From Actinomycetota bacterium (GTDB lineage Bacteria > Actinomycetota > Actinomycetes > Nanopelagicales > Nanopelagicaceae): a DNA stretch of 45,930 nt. The notes beneath the pieces were generated by a model. That model was not told the origin of the DNA. It did not search any database and saw nothing but the letters and a program-made list of their open reading frames with translations. Shown here in pieces: positions 15,289 to 24,638 of this stretch (position 1 is the first letter of the stretch; each line of letters opens with the position of its first letter). Made by a program: the position numbers and the translations under genes. The DNA is taken from contig JAPLBL010000028.1 in the NCBI GenBank assembly GCA_026392765.1, positions 1 through 45,930 on the forward strand, in the 5' to 3' direction.

Positions 15289-16494
15289 TTAGACCTTTGA
15301 CTTAGAGTCTTCTTTCAGGGAATCAACAAAGAAGATGGTTGCAAGCATCATCACCGTTGGAATCATCATCGCTAGTGCGATAGATCCAGTGAATTGAATT
15401 GTCCACGCAACAATCCACTTAATGCCAAAGAGCAGAACGTTATTGACGACGCCAAATTGACCCACAACCACAGCACTTGGCTGTGAAGAGCGCCTATTTG
15501 CTGCTGCAAAGAAAGATGGCCCAAGAAATGATGAGCCAAGGCCTGCAAAGAAGAAGGCTAGGAGGAAGAGTCCGTAAGACCACCACTTTAAGGTGGCAGG
15601 TAGATGCGTTGCGATAATGATGCAGATACCAAAGCCAGCACCTGCAAGAAGTACTGCACGCTTAACCCAGAGATGCAGCGGTGCTTTTGGAAGTATGCGA
15701 TGGATGAGTAATCTGCCAAAGATCATCATCGCAGTGAAGATAATGTAGGGGGCAGTACTCAAACCTGCATTGATTCCAAGACGATCTTTGGTAAAAATTG
15801 TTCCCCAGTCACCGATAGCAAATTCGAGATAGACAGCACACGCCATTCCCAAACTCACCGGCCAGTCGATTCTGAAACCAGTAAAGATCTCCTTGATTGA
15901 GTAATCACTCTCAGAATCTTCATTAGATTCTATGAGCACTGATCTCAAGCGAATAACGAGTCCAAACATTAAAATGGTAATTACCACGCTGAGAAAATCG
16001 ATGTGAGTAACAAGCTCTACACGCCCCACTAAGAATCCAGAGAGAATTGCAGTGCTTAAAGCACCAGCGCTCCAATATCCGGCGGTACTTGTAATCAAGT
16101 TGATCTTGCTGCGCTCAAAGAAGTGAAAGACCTGGCTATTGAGGCAGACGTGGACTGAGGTGATTCCAAATCCAAAGAGAATGTTAAATACAAGGAAAAG
16201 AAAACTAGCCTGCACGTGGACAAGTGCCACAAGGCTTGAGAAAAGAATTGTGATTGATATCAAGGTAACTTTAAATGCGCCAAATCTATGGATGATGTGA
16301 CCGACGGTGAGCAATCCAAAGAAAGCACCGATGGAACCTGTACTCATGAGGGAACCAAATGCTCCGTTATCAAGGCCAAGATTTGCCTTTACTTCGGGAA
16401 AGCGAGGAACCCAGGCCATAATGCCAAAGCCAAAGAGGAAGAGAAGCGTGTAGAGAAACTTCTGCTCTTGCGAGTGGTCGACGTCTTTAGCCAT
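15289..16494 (-). CDS. Major facilitator superfamily transporter
   Basis: The 401-residue protein has about twelve predicted transmembrane helices with a central cytoplasmic loop (RSVLIESNEDSESDYSIKEI). The loop between helices 2 and 3 (HIIHRFGAFK) takes the place of the usual MFS G-x-x-x-D-R motif. The overall pattern is like YbjJ-type MFS proteins with unassigned substrates. Its ATG overlaps the stop of the CnoX-like gene by one base (TAATG), so the two are translationally coupled. It is convergent with aceE and only nine bases separate the stops. Substrate unknown. Confidence 0.88.
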   Translation of the reverse strand: MAKDVDHSQEQKFLYTLLFLFGFGIMAWVPRFPEVKANLGLDNGAFGSLMSTGSIGAFFGLLTVGHIIHRFGAFKVTLISITILFSSLVALVHVQASFLFLVFNILFGFGITSVHVCLNSQVFHFFERSKINLITSTAGYWSAGALSTAILSGFLVGRVELVTHIDFLSVVITILMFGLVIRLRSVLIESNEDSESDYSIKEIFTGFRIDWPVSLGMACAVYLEFAIGDWGTIFTKDRLGINAGLSTAPYIIFTAMMIFGRLLIHRILPKAPLHLWVKRAVLLAGAGFGICIIIATHLPATLKWWSYGLFLLAFFFAGLGSSFLGPSFFAAANRRSSQPSAVVVGQFGVVNNVLLFGIKWIVAWTIQFTGSIALAMMIPTVMMLATIFFVDSLKEDSKSKV

Positions 16495-17354
16495 TAAAAG
16501 AGGGCATTCGCAAGCTGAGTACGGGCTTTCATTACTCGTGGATCTGCAGGATCGACGAGTGCAAAGAGTTCAAGGAGGCGATCTTTAATCCGCTTTTGTT
16601 CATCGCCATCAAAGAGCACGAGAAGACGTAGTAAGCGATCAAATGCTGGCTCTAAATATCCGCTCATGACTTCAACATCTGCGCATTGAATCTGAAGTTC
16701 AATATCATCAGGGCTCTTAATGGCATCTTCCATAATCTTGGCAGCATCAAGGCCGTTTGTGCGAGCAAGAAGTTGAACTTGGGCAAGACCTAACTTTGCA
16801 TAGCTATCAGCAGGTTTGCGTGCGATTAAACGCTTATAGGCAGCCTCAGCGGTTGCGTAATCTCCTTGATCAAGGGCTGCCAGTGCTTCATCTTCCTCTG
16901 GCTCAGTCTCTTCAACTGGCTCTTCACCAACTCCTTGTTGGGCAGCCAGAGCGAGAATCTTGCTGATTACTTCGCGTAGTTGAGGTTCAGTCAATGGCTG
17001 CTCAAGGAATGGAACTGCTTGTCCGCCGATGAAGACAACGCCATAAGGAATGGTGCGCACTTGAAGTGCTTGTGCAACAGGTGCTTGCTCATCAAAATTG
17101 ACTTGGGCAAGAATCCATTTGCCTGCATCATCGTTCTCAATTTTTCCGAGAGTGCGTAGAAGTTCTACTGATTCAGCAGAGCGTGGACTCCAACAGAGAA
17201 CAATGACTGGTTTTGTTTTAGATAGTGGTAACACTTCTGCCTGCAAATTAAGGGGTGTGACTTCAATACCTGGAAGAGGTGTAGTCATATCGGGAGCTGG
17301 CTTTCCTAGTGAGCTCAGATCTACCGCTTGCGAAAAGTTTGGTGGCAAACTCAT
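16494..17354 (-). CDS. Thioredoxin-fold / TPR co-chaperone (CnoX/YbbN-like)
   Basis: Residues 50-150 form a thioredoxin fold in which the CxxC site is replaced by WSPRSAES, so it cannot act as a classical thioredoxin. KILALAAQQG is followed by an acidic linker (EEPVEETEPEEDEALAAL) and then tetratricopeptide-type helices (DYATAEAAYKRLIARKPADSYAKLGLAQVQ and beyond). This is the architecture of YbbN/CnoX, a holdase that hands clients to DnaK and GroEL. Actinobacterial members commonly lack the cysteines. Confidence 0.88.
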   Translation of the reverse strand: MSLPPNFSQAVDLSSLGKPAPDMTTPLPGIEVTPLNLQAEVLPLSKTKPVIVLCWSPRSAESVELLRTLGKIENDDAGKWILAQVNFDEQAPVAQALQVRTIPYGVVFIGGQAVPFLEQPLTEPQLREVISKILALAAQQGVGEEPVEETEPEEDEALAALDQGDYATAEAAYKRLIARKPADSYAKLGLAQVQLLARTNGLDAAKIMEDAIKSPDDIELQIQCADVEVMSGYLEPAFDRLLRLLVLFDGDEQKRIKDRLLELFALVDPADPRVMKARTQLANALF

Positions 17355-17367
17355 GACATCTTCCTCG

Positions 17368-18615
17368 CTATTGCATCACGCCATCTACACGTACATCGAC
17401 TCCTGAGTCGCGTCGGTATGGCAATACTTCTGCTACAAATGACTTCGCGGCAAACTCTAGTCCAACATCGTGGCCTGCGCGTTCACTCAAATACCAGCGG
17501 TGCTCAAGGGCTTCATGGAAAAATTGAGCACGTTCAATACGGCCTTCAAGTTCTGGTGGGATGAGATTAACAGTGGGGTGAAAGACTTCATTTAACCAAC
17601 GCATGGCTGAATCTGACATCGGAGGCTTGGGAGATTTCTCTCGTCCCCTAAAGCGATCAAAGGATGCAAGTAATCTCTTTGCTTGCAACTCTTCTGTATC
17701 AAGACCCATTAATTCACGCAGTCGATTCTTGTGATAGCCGGCTGCAACAAGCTTTGGTTGGAAGACGAGCTTTCCTGCATTCTCGCCCTCTTCCATAGAA
17801 ACCGATACTTCTTCCACAGCAAAACCAAGATCATGAAGTTGTCGCATTGCACGCTCTACTGCATGACGATCTGTGGGATCGAGAACTTGACGATCTTTCA
17901 GCGCTGACCACAAACGGTGATAACGCTTAATCAGCGCTGTACTTGCTCGGATTGGATCCATTCCTGGATAGAGAACGCCAGAGAGTTGAAGGTCTTCTAG
18001 CTCTGCAGCAACGTTGAAGTGCGCAATCTCTAAATCATGCTCGCGTTGGCCGGCAGTTAGAGTCTTTTGAAATTCACCAGTTTCGGCATCTACAAGATAT
18101 GCGGCATAGCCTTCAGCATCTCGTCTAAAGAGTGTGTTGGAGAGTGAACAGTCGCCCCACCAGAAACCAAGCAGGTGCATGCGCACCAGAAGCAGTGCAA
18201 GGGCACTTGCCATCAGCGCGACATCTTCTGCGGTTACGTTCTTATCGCTAAGAACTACGCGATAAGGAAGTGAATACGGCAAGAAGCGAGTAACCAGTGC
18301 ACAGGGAAGTTCTTCCCCATTGCGATCGGTGCGACCTTCAATAACAGCAATCGATTGCACGCTCGGTGAATTGAGCTGGGTGAGCTCACGAAGAATTTTG
18401 TATTCACGATTAGCAAACTCTGAGACGGTCTCTTTCACTGCATAGACTTCAGAATCTGGGTCATCGGTGGAGCGAACTAGGCGAACGATGTGGCGAGAGA
18501 TACCGCGCTTTTCAGCGAGCATCGGATCTTCTGGCCACTCCTCAAGGGGGATGTTCCAGGGCAGGCCTGTGACGGCAGCGATCTCCTCACCTAGTCCTGT
18601 TATCCGTAGCGCCAT
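17368..18615 (-). CDS. DUF4032 protein with kinase-like fold
   Basis: This 415-residue protein matches the actinobacterial DUF4032 family. The central part looks like a lipopolysaccharide-kinase/protein-kinase fold: YAVKETVSEFANREYKIL has the lysine and glutamate of an ATP pocket, GFWWGDCSLSNTLF resembles the catalytic loop, and YLVDAETGE resembles the metal-binding Asp. The C-terminal 150 residues, including PKLVAAGYHKNRLRELMGLDTEE, are the DUF4032 part. Substrate unknown. The start at 18615 is only 33 bases from the divergent AI-2E gene. An ATG with an AATAAC just upstream suggests a leaderless transcript. Confidence 0.85.
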   Translation of the reverse strand: MALRITGLGEEIAAVTGLPWNIPLEEWPEDPMLAEKRGISRHIVRLVRSTDDPDSEVYAVKETVSEFANREYKILRELTQLNSPSVQSIAVIEGRTDRNGEELPCALVTRFLPYSLPYRVVLSDKNVTAEDVALMASALALLLVRMHLLGFWWGDCSLSNTLFRRDAEGYAAYLVDAETGEFQKTLTAGQREHDLEIAHFNVAAELEDLQLSGVLYPGMDPIRASTALIKRYHRLWSALKDRQVLDPTDRHAVERAMRQLHDLGFAVEEVSVSMEEGENAGKLVFQPKLVAAGYHKNRLRELMGLDTEELQAKRLLASFDRFRGREKSPKPPMSDSAMRWLNEVFHPTVNLIPPELEGRIERAQFFHEALEHRWYLSERAGHDVGLEFAAKSFVAEVLPYRRDSGVDVRVDGVMQ

Positions 18616-18648
18616 GGGGGTTATTCTCTCTTACCTTTACAATAAAGC
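18616..18648. promoter_or_regulatory. Compact divergent promoter region
   Basis: Only 33 bases separate two divergent ATGs. Rightwards TACAAT (18638-18643) lies five bases before the ATG of the AI-2E gene, the spacing expected for leaderless transcription. Leftwards a GAATAAC-like element lies five bases before the DUF4032 ATG. There is no Shine-Dalgarno on either side. Confidence 0.45.
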
Positions 18649-19764
18649 ATGGCCATTTCAGAGCGCATGAAGAGAAAACCAAAAGAAACACCTGTTGCTG
18701 CAGATTTTGGAGCAGCAGGGGCTCCTATAGACCGCGGTCATCCCTTCTACTTTGGCTTTGTTGCAACAGTCGGAGCTCTCAGCGCCTTCGTTCTGATGCG
18801 CGCACTGGCAAGCGCATCTGGGGTCTTTGTTTTAATCCTTGTTGCACTCTTCTTAGCAACAGGACTTAATCCTGCGGTGGAAGCAATTCGCAGACGTGGT
18901 TTGTCCCGAGCTGGCGCAGTTGCTGTGATCTTTGTTGCAGTTATTGCCTTTGTTGGACTTTTTGCAGCACTCATTGTGCCTCCCATTATTTCTCAGGGTA
19001 CTAACCTCATTGAATCAGCACCTTCACTTCTTGAAAGTCTGAAGAACAATGCAACGATTGCCAACCTCAACGATCAATACGGAATCATTGATACTCTGCA
19101 GAAGAAATTGAGCTCCGTCACATCAGATGGAACTCTCTTGATTACCGCATTTGGTGGCGTTATTGGCGTTGGTAAGAGCGTTCTCTCTGGAACCTTTACT
19201 GCGCTCACAATTCTTGTTCTCACTCTCTACTTCATCACATCGCTTCCACAAGCAACTGAGCTTGGACTTAAGTTGGTTCCAGCTTCTCGCAGACCACGTG
19301 TTGCTGCCCTTACCGAAGCCATTATTTCTCGCGTTGGAGCATTTGTGGGAAGTCAGATTTTGGTCTCATTCTTTGCTGCAATATTTATGACTGTGCTCGC
19401 ACTTATCTTGGGTCTGCCATCCCCTGTTGCAATCGGCATCATCATCTTTATCTGTGGTCTAGTTCCACTTATTGGCCACTTTATCGGCGCAAGTGTTTAC
19501 ACAATCATTGCACTCACACAATCAATCACAATCGGTGTTGCAGCATTTATCGGTTATGTCGTCTATGTGCAGGTGGAGAATTACATTCTCACACCGAAGA
19601 TTATGAAGCGCACACTGAACGTCCCGGGTGCTGTCACCATCATTGCTGCGCTCTTGGGAACATCACTTCTTGGATTAGTCGGTGGACTACTTGCCGTGCC
19701 AGTTGCGGCCTCTATCATTTTGATTCTTGAAGAAGTTGTTTATCCTCGCGCGGAGAAGTCTTAA
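18649..19764 (+). CDS. AI-2E family (TqsA/PerM-like) membrane transporter
   Basis: The 371-residue protein has the family layout: two pairs of N-terminal membrane helices (about 30-100), an amphipathic loop region (about 105-180), then four to five further helices. The conserved ITPKIMKRTLNV-type segment is seen as YILTPKIMKRTLNVPG, followed by AALLGTSLLGLVGGLLAVPVAA. Members export AI-2 or act as Na+/H+ antiporters; the substrate cannot be told. The stop shares four bases (TTAA) with the convergent hydrolase stop. Confidence 0.92.
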   Translation: MAISERMKRKPKETPVAADFGAAGAPIDRGHPFYFGFVATVGALSAFVLMRALASASGVFVLILVALFLATGLNPAVEAIRRRGLSRAGAVAVIFVAVIAFVGLFAALIVPPIISQGTNLIESAPSLLESLKNNATIANLNDQYGIIDTLQKKLSSVTSDGTLLITAFGGVIGVGKSVLSGTFTALTILVLTLYFITSLPQATELGLKLVPASRRPRVAALTEAIISRVGAFVGSQILVSFFAAIFMTVLALILGLPSPVAIGIIIFICGLVPLIGHFIGASVYTIIALTQSITIGVAAFIGYVVYVQVENYILTPKIMKRTLNVPGAVTIIAALLGTSLLGLVGGLLAVPVAASIILILEEVVYPRAEKS

Positions 19765-20471
19765 ACTTCAGTAGGCAGAGGCAAGCGATTTGGTGCAACT
19801 ATTCGGGTGATTTCACTGAGCACGCGATGCACAGATGGTTCTCCCACCCATAAGTGCTTTGCGCCATCGACAGGAATCAAATCAATCTGTGGCACAACAG
19901 CAAATCTAATCTTTGCTTGATCTGGCTTTAAGTAATCGTCAAATTCTGGAATGAGCGCTGTCATCGGCCTTCCATCTGTGGCCCAAAATTCAAGATCTCC
20001 ATCGACGATATCGAGCAAAGTCGGACTTAAGAGAATGAGTCCTTTCACACGTGGATCACGTGCATGACTTATGGCAATACTTGTTCCAAATGACCAACCA
20101 ACAACCCAGAGTTCAGTAAGTTCTAAAGTATCGAAGCAGTAACGAATCATCGCTTCAACATCGTATTTCTCAGCCCGACCATTGTCATACGTACCCGTGC
20201 TTGTTCCTGCTTCACTGCTTGTTCCACGGGTGTTAAAGCGAACAACAGTAATTCCAGCCATCGCAGGCAACCGATTAGCTGCCTTCTTATAGATATGGCT
20301 ATCCATCATTCCGCCACCGGTTGGATTGGGATGACAGCAGAGAATTGCAGAGGTTGGATTACTCAAAGGCGCACTGACCTCACCGATCAAGGTTTGGCCA
20401 TCTTCTGTAGTGACGGTAAATGGGGTGCGCAGCCCAGCAAGATTTGTGCTGGGGCGGATTGGTTCCGACAT
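19761..20471 (-). CDS. Alpha/beta hydrolase
   Basis: The 236-residue protein has an alpha/beta-hydrolase fold with the nucleophile elbow GWSFGTS, an oxyanion segment CCHPNPTGGGMMDSHIYKKAA and a likely catalytic His in VDGAKHLWVG. The HPNPTGGG phrase is typical of small actinobacterial and proteobacterial serine hydrolases related to YcjY/dienelactone hydrolases. No signal peptide, so cytoplasmic. Substrate unknown. The gene starts 22 bases from the divergent aldehyde dehydrogenase. Confidence 0.88.
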   Translation of the reverse strand: MSEPIRPSTNLAGLRTPFTVTTEDGQTLIGEVSAPLSNPTSAILCCHPNPTGGGMMDSHIYKKAANRLPAMAGITVVRFNTRGTSSEAGTSTGTYDNGRAEKYDVEAMIRYCFDTLELTELWVVGWSFGTSIAISHARDPRVKGLILLSPTLLDIVDGDLEFWATDGRPMTALIPEFDDYLKPDQAKIRFAVVPQIDLIPVDGAKHLWVGEPSVHRVLSEITRIVAPNRLPLPTEV

Positions 20472-20493
20472 AGTTGCAGTCTAGTCTTTGCTC

Positions 20494-21975
20494 ATGGCTC
20501 CCTCAAAAACTGCGACATTCGATTCTCATAACCCTGTCACCAATGAGGTTATCGCCTCTCATGAAATCTATAGCGAAGCTGCAGTCAAAGCTGCAGTTGA
20601 AAGAGCGCGCACTGCTTCACAAGAGTGGCGTGATTTAGGTTTTCGGGGACGTCGCAAAGTCTTGTTGAAGTGGAGTTCAGATCTGCTTGCCAATATTGAT
20701 TCGCTCACTGAACTTGTCTCCCTTGAAACTGGAAAACCAGTCAGTGATGCAAAACTTGAGGCAGCATTGGCTGCAGGACATATTGCATGGGCTGCTCGTC
20801 ATGCAGAGTCCGTCATGCGCACATCTCATCGCTCCCCTGGTCTTCTGATGGCAAATATGTCAGCAACAGTTGAGCGTTCCCCTGTTGGTGTCGTCGGAGT
20901 CATTGGTCCATGGAATTACCCCGTCTTTACTCCTCTTGGTTCGATTGCGTATGCACTGGCTGCAGGAAATACCGTTGTCTTTAAACCGAGTGAATACACA
21001 CCTGGTGTGGGCCAATACCTTGCGCAATCTTTTCTTGATTCCTGCATGCTCGCAGATATCTTCACCTGCATCACCGGCCTTGGTGAAACAGGAAAGTTCT
21101 TATGCGAAAGTGGCATAGATAAGTTGGCATTTACTGGTTCAACGCGGACCGCAAAGCTTGTTGCGGCAACGTGTGCCTCACATATGACCCCAGTTGTTCT
21201 TGAATGTGGTGGAAAAGATCCTGTGATTGTGGCTCACGATGCTGATATCAAGAGAGCTGCTGATGCGACCGTGTGGTCAGCATTTTCTAATGCAGGTCAG
21301 ACCTGTATTGGTGCAGAGCGCGTTTATGTGGATGAACGCGTTGCCGATAAATTCATTGAGAAGGTTTTAGAGATTACACGAGATATTCATCCCGGTGCTC
21401 CTGGCTCTGGCAAATATGGCCCCACAACAATGCCTAAGCAAATACCTATTATTCAATCCCATATTGATGATGCCATAGCACGTGGTGCCAAGGTCTTGAT
21501 GGGCGGCTCAGATTCAGTTAAAGCCCCCTTTGTTGAACCAGTAATTCTCTGCGATGTTCCTGAAGATTCCATTGCAATGACGGAGGAAACCTTTGGGCCA
21601 ACGATTGCGATTAATCGTGTGAAGAATATGGCGCAGGCGATTGAGCTCACCAACGCTTCGCGTTATGGGTTAGGTGCTGCTGTCTGGTCAAAGCACCGCG
21701 GAAAACATATTGCATCCCAACTACACACAGGAATGGTTGCTATCAACTCTGTGATCTCATTTGCAGCAGTTGATTCAGTTCCATTCGGTGGTGTGAAAGA
21801 TAGTGGTTATGGACGTATCCATGGACCTGAAGGAATTCTTGAATTTACCTACCCTCGCACAGTTGTTCGTGCGCGATTCCAGCTACCGATTGCATTCACA
21901 AGCTTCTCTCGCACGCCAAGTAATGACAGATTAATTGTGAGAGTGACAAAGCTACTTAAGGGACGCCTTAGCTAA
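20494..21975 (+). CDS. NAD(P)-dependent aldehyde dehydrogenase
   Basis: The 493-residue protein has the ALDH core: GVVGVIGPWNYPVFTPLG, VVFKPSEYTPGVG, FTGSTRTAKLVA, general base Glu in LECGGKDP, nucleophile Cys in SNAGQTCIGAERVYV, and EETFGPTIAI. The sequence resembles the succinate-semialdehyde/long-chain ALDH group of actinobacteria, whose C-terminal tail ends in a YPRTVV-like segment; the true substrate is unclear. The track start is TTG 20488. The ATG at 20494 (MAPSKTATF) is preferred. The gap to the hydrolase is short and no Shine-Dalgarno is visible. Confidence 0.93.
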   Translation: MAPSKTATFDSHNPVTNEVIASHEIYSEAAVKAAVERARTASQEWRDLGFRGRRKVLLKWSSDLLANIDSLTELVSLETGKPVSDAKLEAALAAGHIAWAARHAESVMRTSHRSPGLLMANMSATVERSPVGVVGVIGPWNYPVFTPLGSIAYALAAGNTVVFKPSEYTPGVGQYLAQSFLDSCMLADIFTCITGLGETGKFLCESGIDKLAFTGSTRTAKLVAATCASHMTPVVLECGGKDPVIVAHDADIKRAADATVWSAFSNAGQTCIGAERVYVDERVADKFIEKVLEITRDIHPGAPGSGKYGPTTMPKQIPIIQSHIDDAIARGAKVLMGGSDSVKAPFVEPVILCDVPEDSIAMTEETFGPTIAINRVKNMAQAIELTNASRYGLGAAVWSKHRGKHIASQLHTGMVAINSVISFAAVDSVPFGGVKDSGYGRIHGPEGILEFTYPRTVVRARFQLPIAFTSFSRTPSNDRLIVRVTKLLKGRLS

Positions 21976-21978
21976 CTA

Positions 21979-22296
21979 TTAGTAACGAGGTGCATTACGT
22001 GTGCGCTCTGTGCGCGGACCGCGGTTGTTGCGCTTACTCCAGCATGCGTTATGCCAATGTCTACGGTTATCTTCATCCCCATCAAGCCATGCAACAGTAT
22101 GTGGCGTTGCCATTGGAATTACTTGATCACATCCAGGACAGCGATATGGTTTATTGGCCGCAGACCCAGTTAACTTTCTAACAATCCATAAACCATTCTC
22201 ATCTTCTTCAAAACTTTGATTGGATGCAATGGTGATGGGTTCATCATCGCCACTTTTAGGCCTACGATTTTTGGGATAATTCTTACGCGGGCTCAT
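21979..22296 (-). CDS. Small conserved actinobacterial zinc-site protein
   Basis: This 105-residue basic protein begins MSPRKNYPKNRRPKSGDDEP and has YRCPGCDQVI...HTVAWLDGD...RRHWHNACW, ending RTRNAPRY. The CPGC plus His/Cys arrangement is a likely zinc site. The same start, core and RNAPRY ending are found in small actinobacterial proteins often mislabelled as ATP/GTP-binding; their function is unknown. The track starts at a GTG at 22314, but family-like starts use MSPR at 22296, where AGGAG is too close to serve as an ideal ribosome-binding site. Confidence 0.82.
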   Translation of the reverse strand: MSPRKNYPKNRRPKSGDDEPITIASNQSFEEDENGLWIVRKLTGSAANKPYRCPGCDQVIPMATPHTVAWLDGDEDNRRHWHNACWSKRNNRGPRTERTRNAPRY

Positions 22297-22343
22297 GCTC
22301 CTATTTTCTCGCACTTTTGCGCCGTCGGTGACAAGATAGCCAT

Positions 22344-23198
22344 GTGAGCACAGTCATTAGCGTTTCGGGTCTTCGTAAGAGCTATGGCTCAACCCACGCA
22401 GTCGATGGCCTAGACCTGGCTATCGAGCAAGGTGAGATATTCGCACTCCTTGGCCCCAATGGCGCCGGAAAGACAACCACAGTTGAAATCCTTGAGGGCT
22501 TTCGTGACCGTGATGCAGGAGAGGTAAAGGTCCTTGGCTTTGACCCCGCCACCAAAGGAAGAGCTGGGCAAGCTTGGCGCGATCGCATCGGCATCGTTCT
22601 GCAATCAACTGCTGATGCAGGAGATCTCACCGTCTATGAATCTGTTTCACATTTTGCCAAATATTACGAAAATTCTAAAGATCCTCGTGAAGTCATTGAA
22701 CTTGTTGGGCTCACAGAGAAATCAGATGCGCTAGGGCGCACATTATCTGGCGGTCAACGACGACGCCTCGATGTTGCACTCGGCATTATTGGTAGCCCTG
22801 AACTGATCTTCCTTGATGAACCCACAACTGGCTTTGACCCAGAAGCGCGTCGCGCATTCTGGCAGCTGATTCGAAAGCTTCGCGATGAGGGCGCAACGAT
22901 TCTTCTGACAACGCATTACCTGGATGAGGCTGAAGCACTCGCCGATCGTGTTGCCGTGATTAACCGCGGAAAGATTATTGAAGTATCAACTCCTGCACTC
23001 TTGGGTGGCCGAGCAACTTCTCTTGCAACTATTTCTTGGCGTGATGGCACAGAACTTCGCAGTGAGAAATCTGCCAACCCAACGCAACTTGTAAATCAAC
23101 TCTCTGCTCAATTCGGTGGCGAAGTTCCTGAACTGAATGTCAAGCGTGCTTCCCTTGAAGATATCTACCTCGAGATGATTGGGGGCACACATGAGTAA
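22344..23198 (+). CDS. ABC exporter ATP-binding protein
   Basis: The 284-residue ATPase has Walker A GPNGAGKTT, Q-loop IVLQSTADAG, signature LSGGQRRRLD, Walker B LIFLDEPTTGFD and switch His in TTHYLDEA. The C-terminal extension (LNVKRASLEDIYLEMIGG) is typical of the drug/polyketide-type ABC-2 exporters such as DrrA. It starts at a GTG with no Shine-Dalgarno and an AAGATA just upstream, so the message may be leaderless. Its end overlaps the permease ATG by eight bases. The exported compound is unknown. Confidence 0.94.
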   Translation: MSTVISVSGLRKSYGSTHAVDGLDLAIEQGEIFALLGPNGAGKTTTVEILEGFRDRDAGEVKVLGFDPATKGRAGQAWRDRIGIVLQSTADAGDLTVYESVSHFAKYYENSKDPREVIELVGLTEKSDALGRTLSGGQRRRLDVALGIIGSPELIFLDEPTTGFDPEARRAFWQLIRKLRDEGATILLTTHYLDEAEALADRVAVINRGKIIEVSTPALLGGRATSLATISWRDGTELRSEKSANPTQLVNQLSAQFGGEVPELNVKRASLEDIYLEMIGGTHE

Positions 23199-23982
23199 GC
23201 CAACTGCGCTCTCGATTGGTATTGCCCGTGGTGGCCTTGAGGTCAAACAATTTATGCGCCAACGTGAATCTGTTGTCTTCACCATGCTCTTTCCGCTGAT
23301 CTTGCTTGCCATCTTCGGCTCAGTCTTCTCTAACTCCATCGCAGAAGGTGTGACCTTTAGCCAGTACTTTGTTGCAGGAATGATCGCATCAGGACTTGTT
23401 AACACTGGTTTTCAACAACTCGCCATCATGATTCCTATGGAGCGCGAATTCGGAACCTTGAAGCGATTGCGTGGCACTCCAATGCCAGCTAGTAGCTACT
23501 TCATCGGCAAGGCAATCTTGGTCACCTTAAGCATGCTGATTCAGGTCTTCCTACTTCTGGCAGCTGGTGTTGCATTCTTTGGCGTGAACCTTCCGACGGG
23601 TGCCGATAAGTGGTTATTACTTGCTGCACTCCTTGTTTTAGGAAGTGCATGTTCGACAGTTCTTGGAATTGCATTCTCTAATGTTCCAAAGAGTGGACGT
23701 GGCGCTTCCGCTGTCGTATCCCCTGTTGTGATCGTTCTTCAATTCTTTAGTGGAGTCTTTTTTATCTTCACCGATCTTCCACATTGGATGCAGCAAGTTG
23801 CTGCGATATTTCCACTCAAGTGGATGACACAAGGAGCGCGTTCAGTCTTCCTTCCCGACTCCTTCGCTACGCGTGAAGTTGCCGGTAATTGGGAAACTGG
23901 CCGCACCTTTGCCATTATTGCTGCATGGCTCGTAGTCGGATTGATCTGGGCAGTGCGCAGCTTCAAGTGGGAGCGCGATTGA
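23191..23982 (+). CDS. ABC-2 type exporter permease
   Basis: About six transmembrane helices and the ABC-2 segment LKRLRGTPMPASSYFIGKAI, plus FFSGVFFIFTDLPHWMQQVAAIFPLKWMTQGARSVF, mark a DrrB-like permease. The start at 23191 (MSKPT) has GGGGG five bases upstream and lies inside the end of the ATPase gene (ATGAGTAA). The track start at 23179 is less likely. It forms the exporter with the preceding ATPase. The downstream secreted protein is coupled through a TTG overlapping its stop. Confidence 0.93.
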   Translation: MSKPTALSIGIARGGLEVKQFMRQRESVVFTMLFPLILLAIFGSVFSNSIAEGVTFSQYFVAGMIASGLVNTGFQQLAIMIPMEREFGTLKRLRGTPMPASSYFIGKAILVTLSMLIQVFLLLAAGVAFFGVNLPTGADKWLLLAALLVLGSACSTVLGIAFSNVPKSGRGASAVVSPVVIVLQFFSGVFFIFTDLPHWMQQVAAIFPLKWMTQGARSVFLPDSFATREVAGNWETGRTFAIIAAWLVVGLIWAVRSFKWERD

Positions 23983-24638
23983 GGAAACTCTCCATCTTCC
24001 TTGCACTCACTTTGGTGATGTCAGGAAGTTCAGCATTTGCTGCCACACAGAAGCCGACTCCAACACCGACCGCGAAGACAACTTCAAAGAGCACTGCAAA
24101 GCCAGCTACTACTGCCAAAGCAACTGCAAAACCAACTGCAACTGGAACCTCGGCCACAACAGCAAAGCCGACGGTCAAACCAAAACCGAAGCCAAAGCCA
24201 AAGCCTCGTAAGAAGGTGAAGGTTTCACCTTCTCCGAAACCAAAATGGCCTCCCGTTGACTTTGAATATGCATCAGGGATCTATGCAAAGATCCCGACTA
24301 GCAAAGAACTTGTTGGCGTAATCTCAGCTAAAGGAAACCTTGCATCACAGGTTGCAGCCTGTTCCACATTTATCTGTGGCGCAGTACAAGTGGCTGCTGA
24401 AACAGGATGTGTGTGGTGGGAAGTAAATTCAAAGGTCTATGCACAAAATAAGGATCTCATCGGCAACCTGCGCACTATCACTGGTGCCAGCCTTGCCCGA
24501 GAAGTGAAGACAATCTTGCTCATTTCTCCTGAACCCATTGCGACCTCTGAATATGTCTCCAGTATTGAAGTTGTCTGCCATCAAGAGGCAAAGCCTGAAG
24601 GAACTCAAACTGTGACATTTACAAAGGTCAACGGCTAA
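23979..24638 (+). CDS. Secreted protein with Lys/Thr/Pro-rich linker, unknown function
   Basis: A TTG at 23979 with GGAG five bases upstream gives 219 residues and overlaps the permease stop. The start RKLSIFLALTLVMSGSSAFA is a clean signal peptide. Residues 25-90 are a low-complexity Thr/Ala/Lys/Pro segment ending in KPKPKPKPKPRKKVKV, probably a cell-wall-spanning linker. The C-terminal 130 residues form a small globular domain (DFEYASGIYAKIPTSKELVGVISAKG) with four Cys that may form disulphides. I do not recognise the domain. Coupling to the exporter suggests a related envelope role. Confidence 0.75.
   Translation: MRKLSIFLALTLVMSGSSAFAATQKPTPTPTAKTTSKSTAKPATTAKATAKPTATGTSATTAKPTVKPKPKPKPKPRKKVKVSPSPKPKWPPVDFEYASGIYAKIPTSKELVGVISAKGNLASQVAACSTFICGAVQVAAETGCVWWEVNSKVYAQNKDLIGNLRTITGASLAREVKTILLISPEPIATSEYVSSIEVVCHQEAKPEGTQTVTFTKVNG

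Noticed and set aside
24050-24220. Repetitive tract suspected to be a DNA repeat array
   Set aside because: It is coding for the Lys/Thr/Pro linker of the secreted protein; units are irregular.
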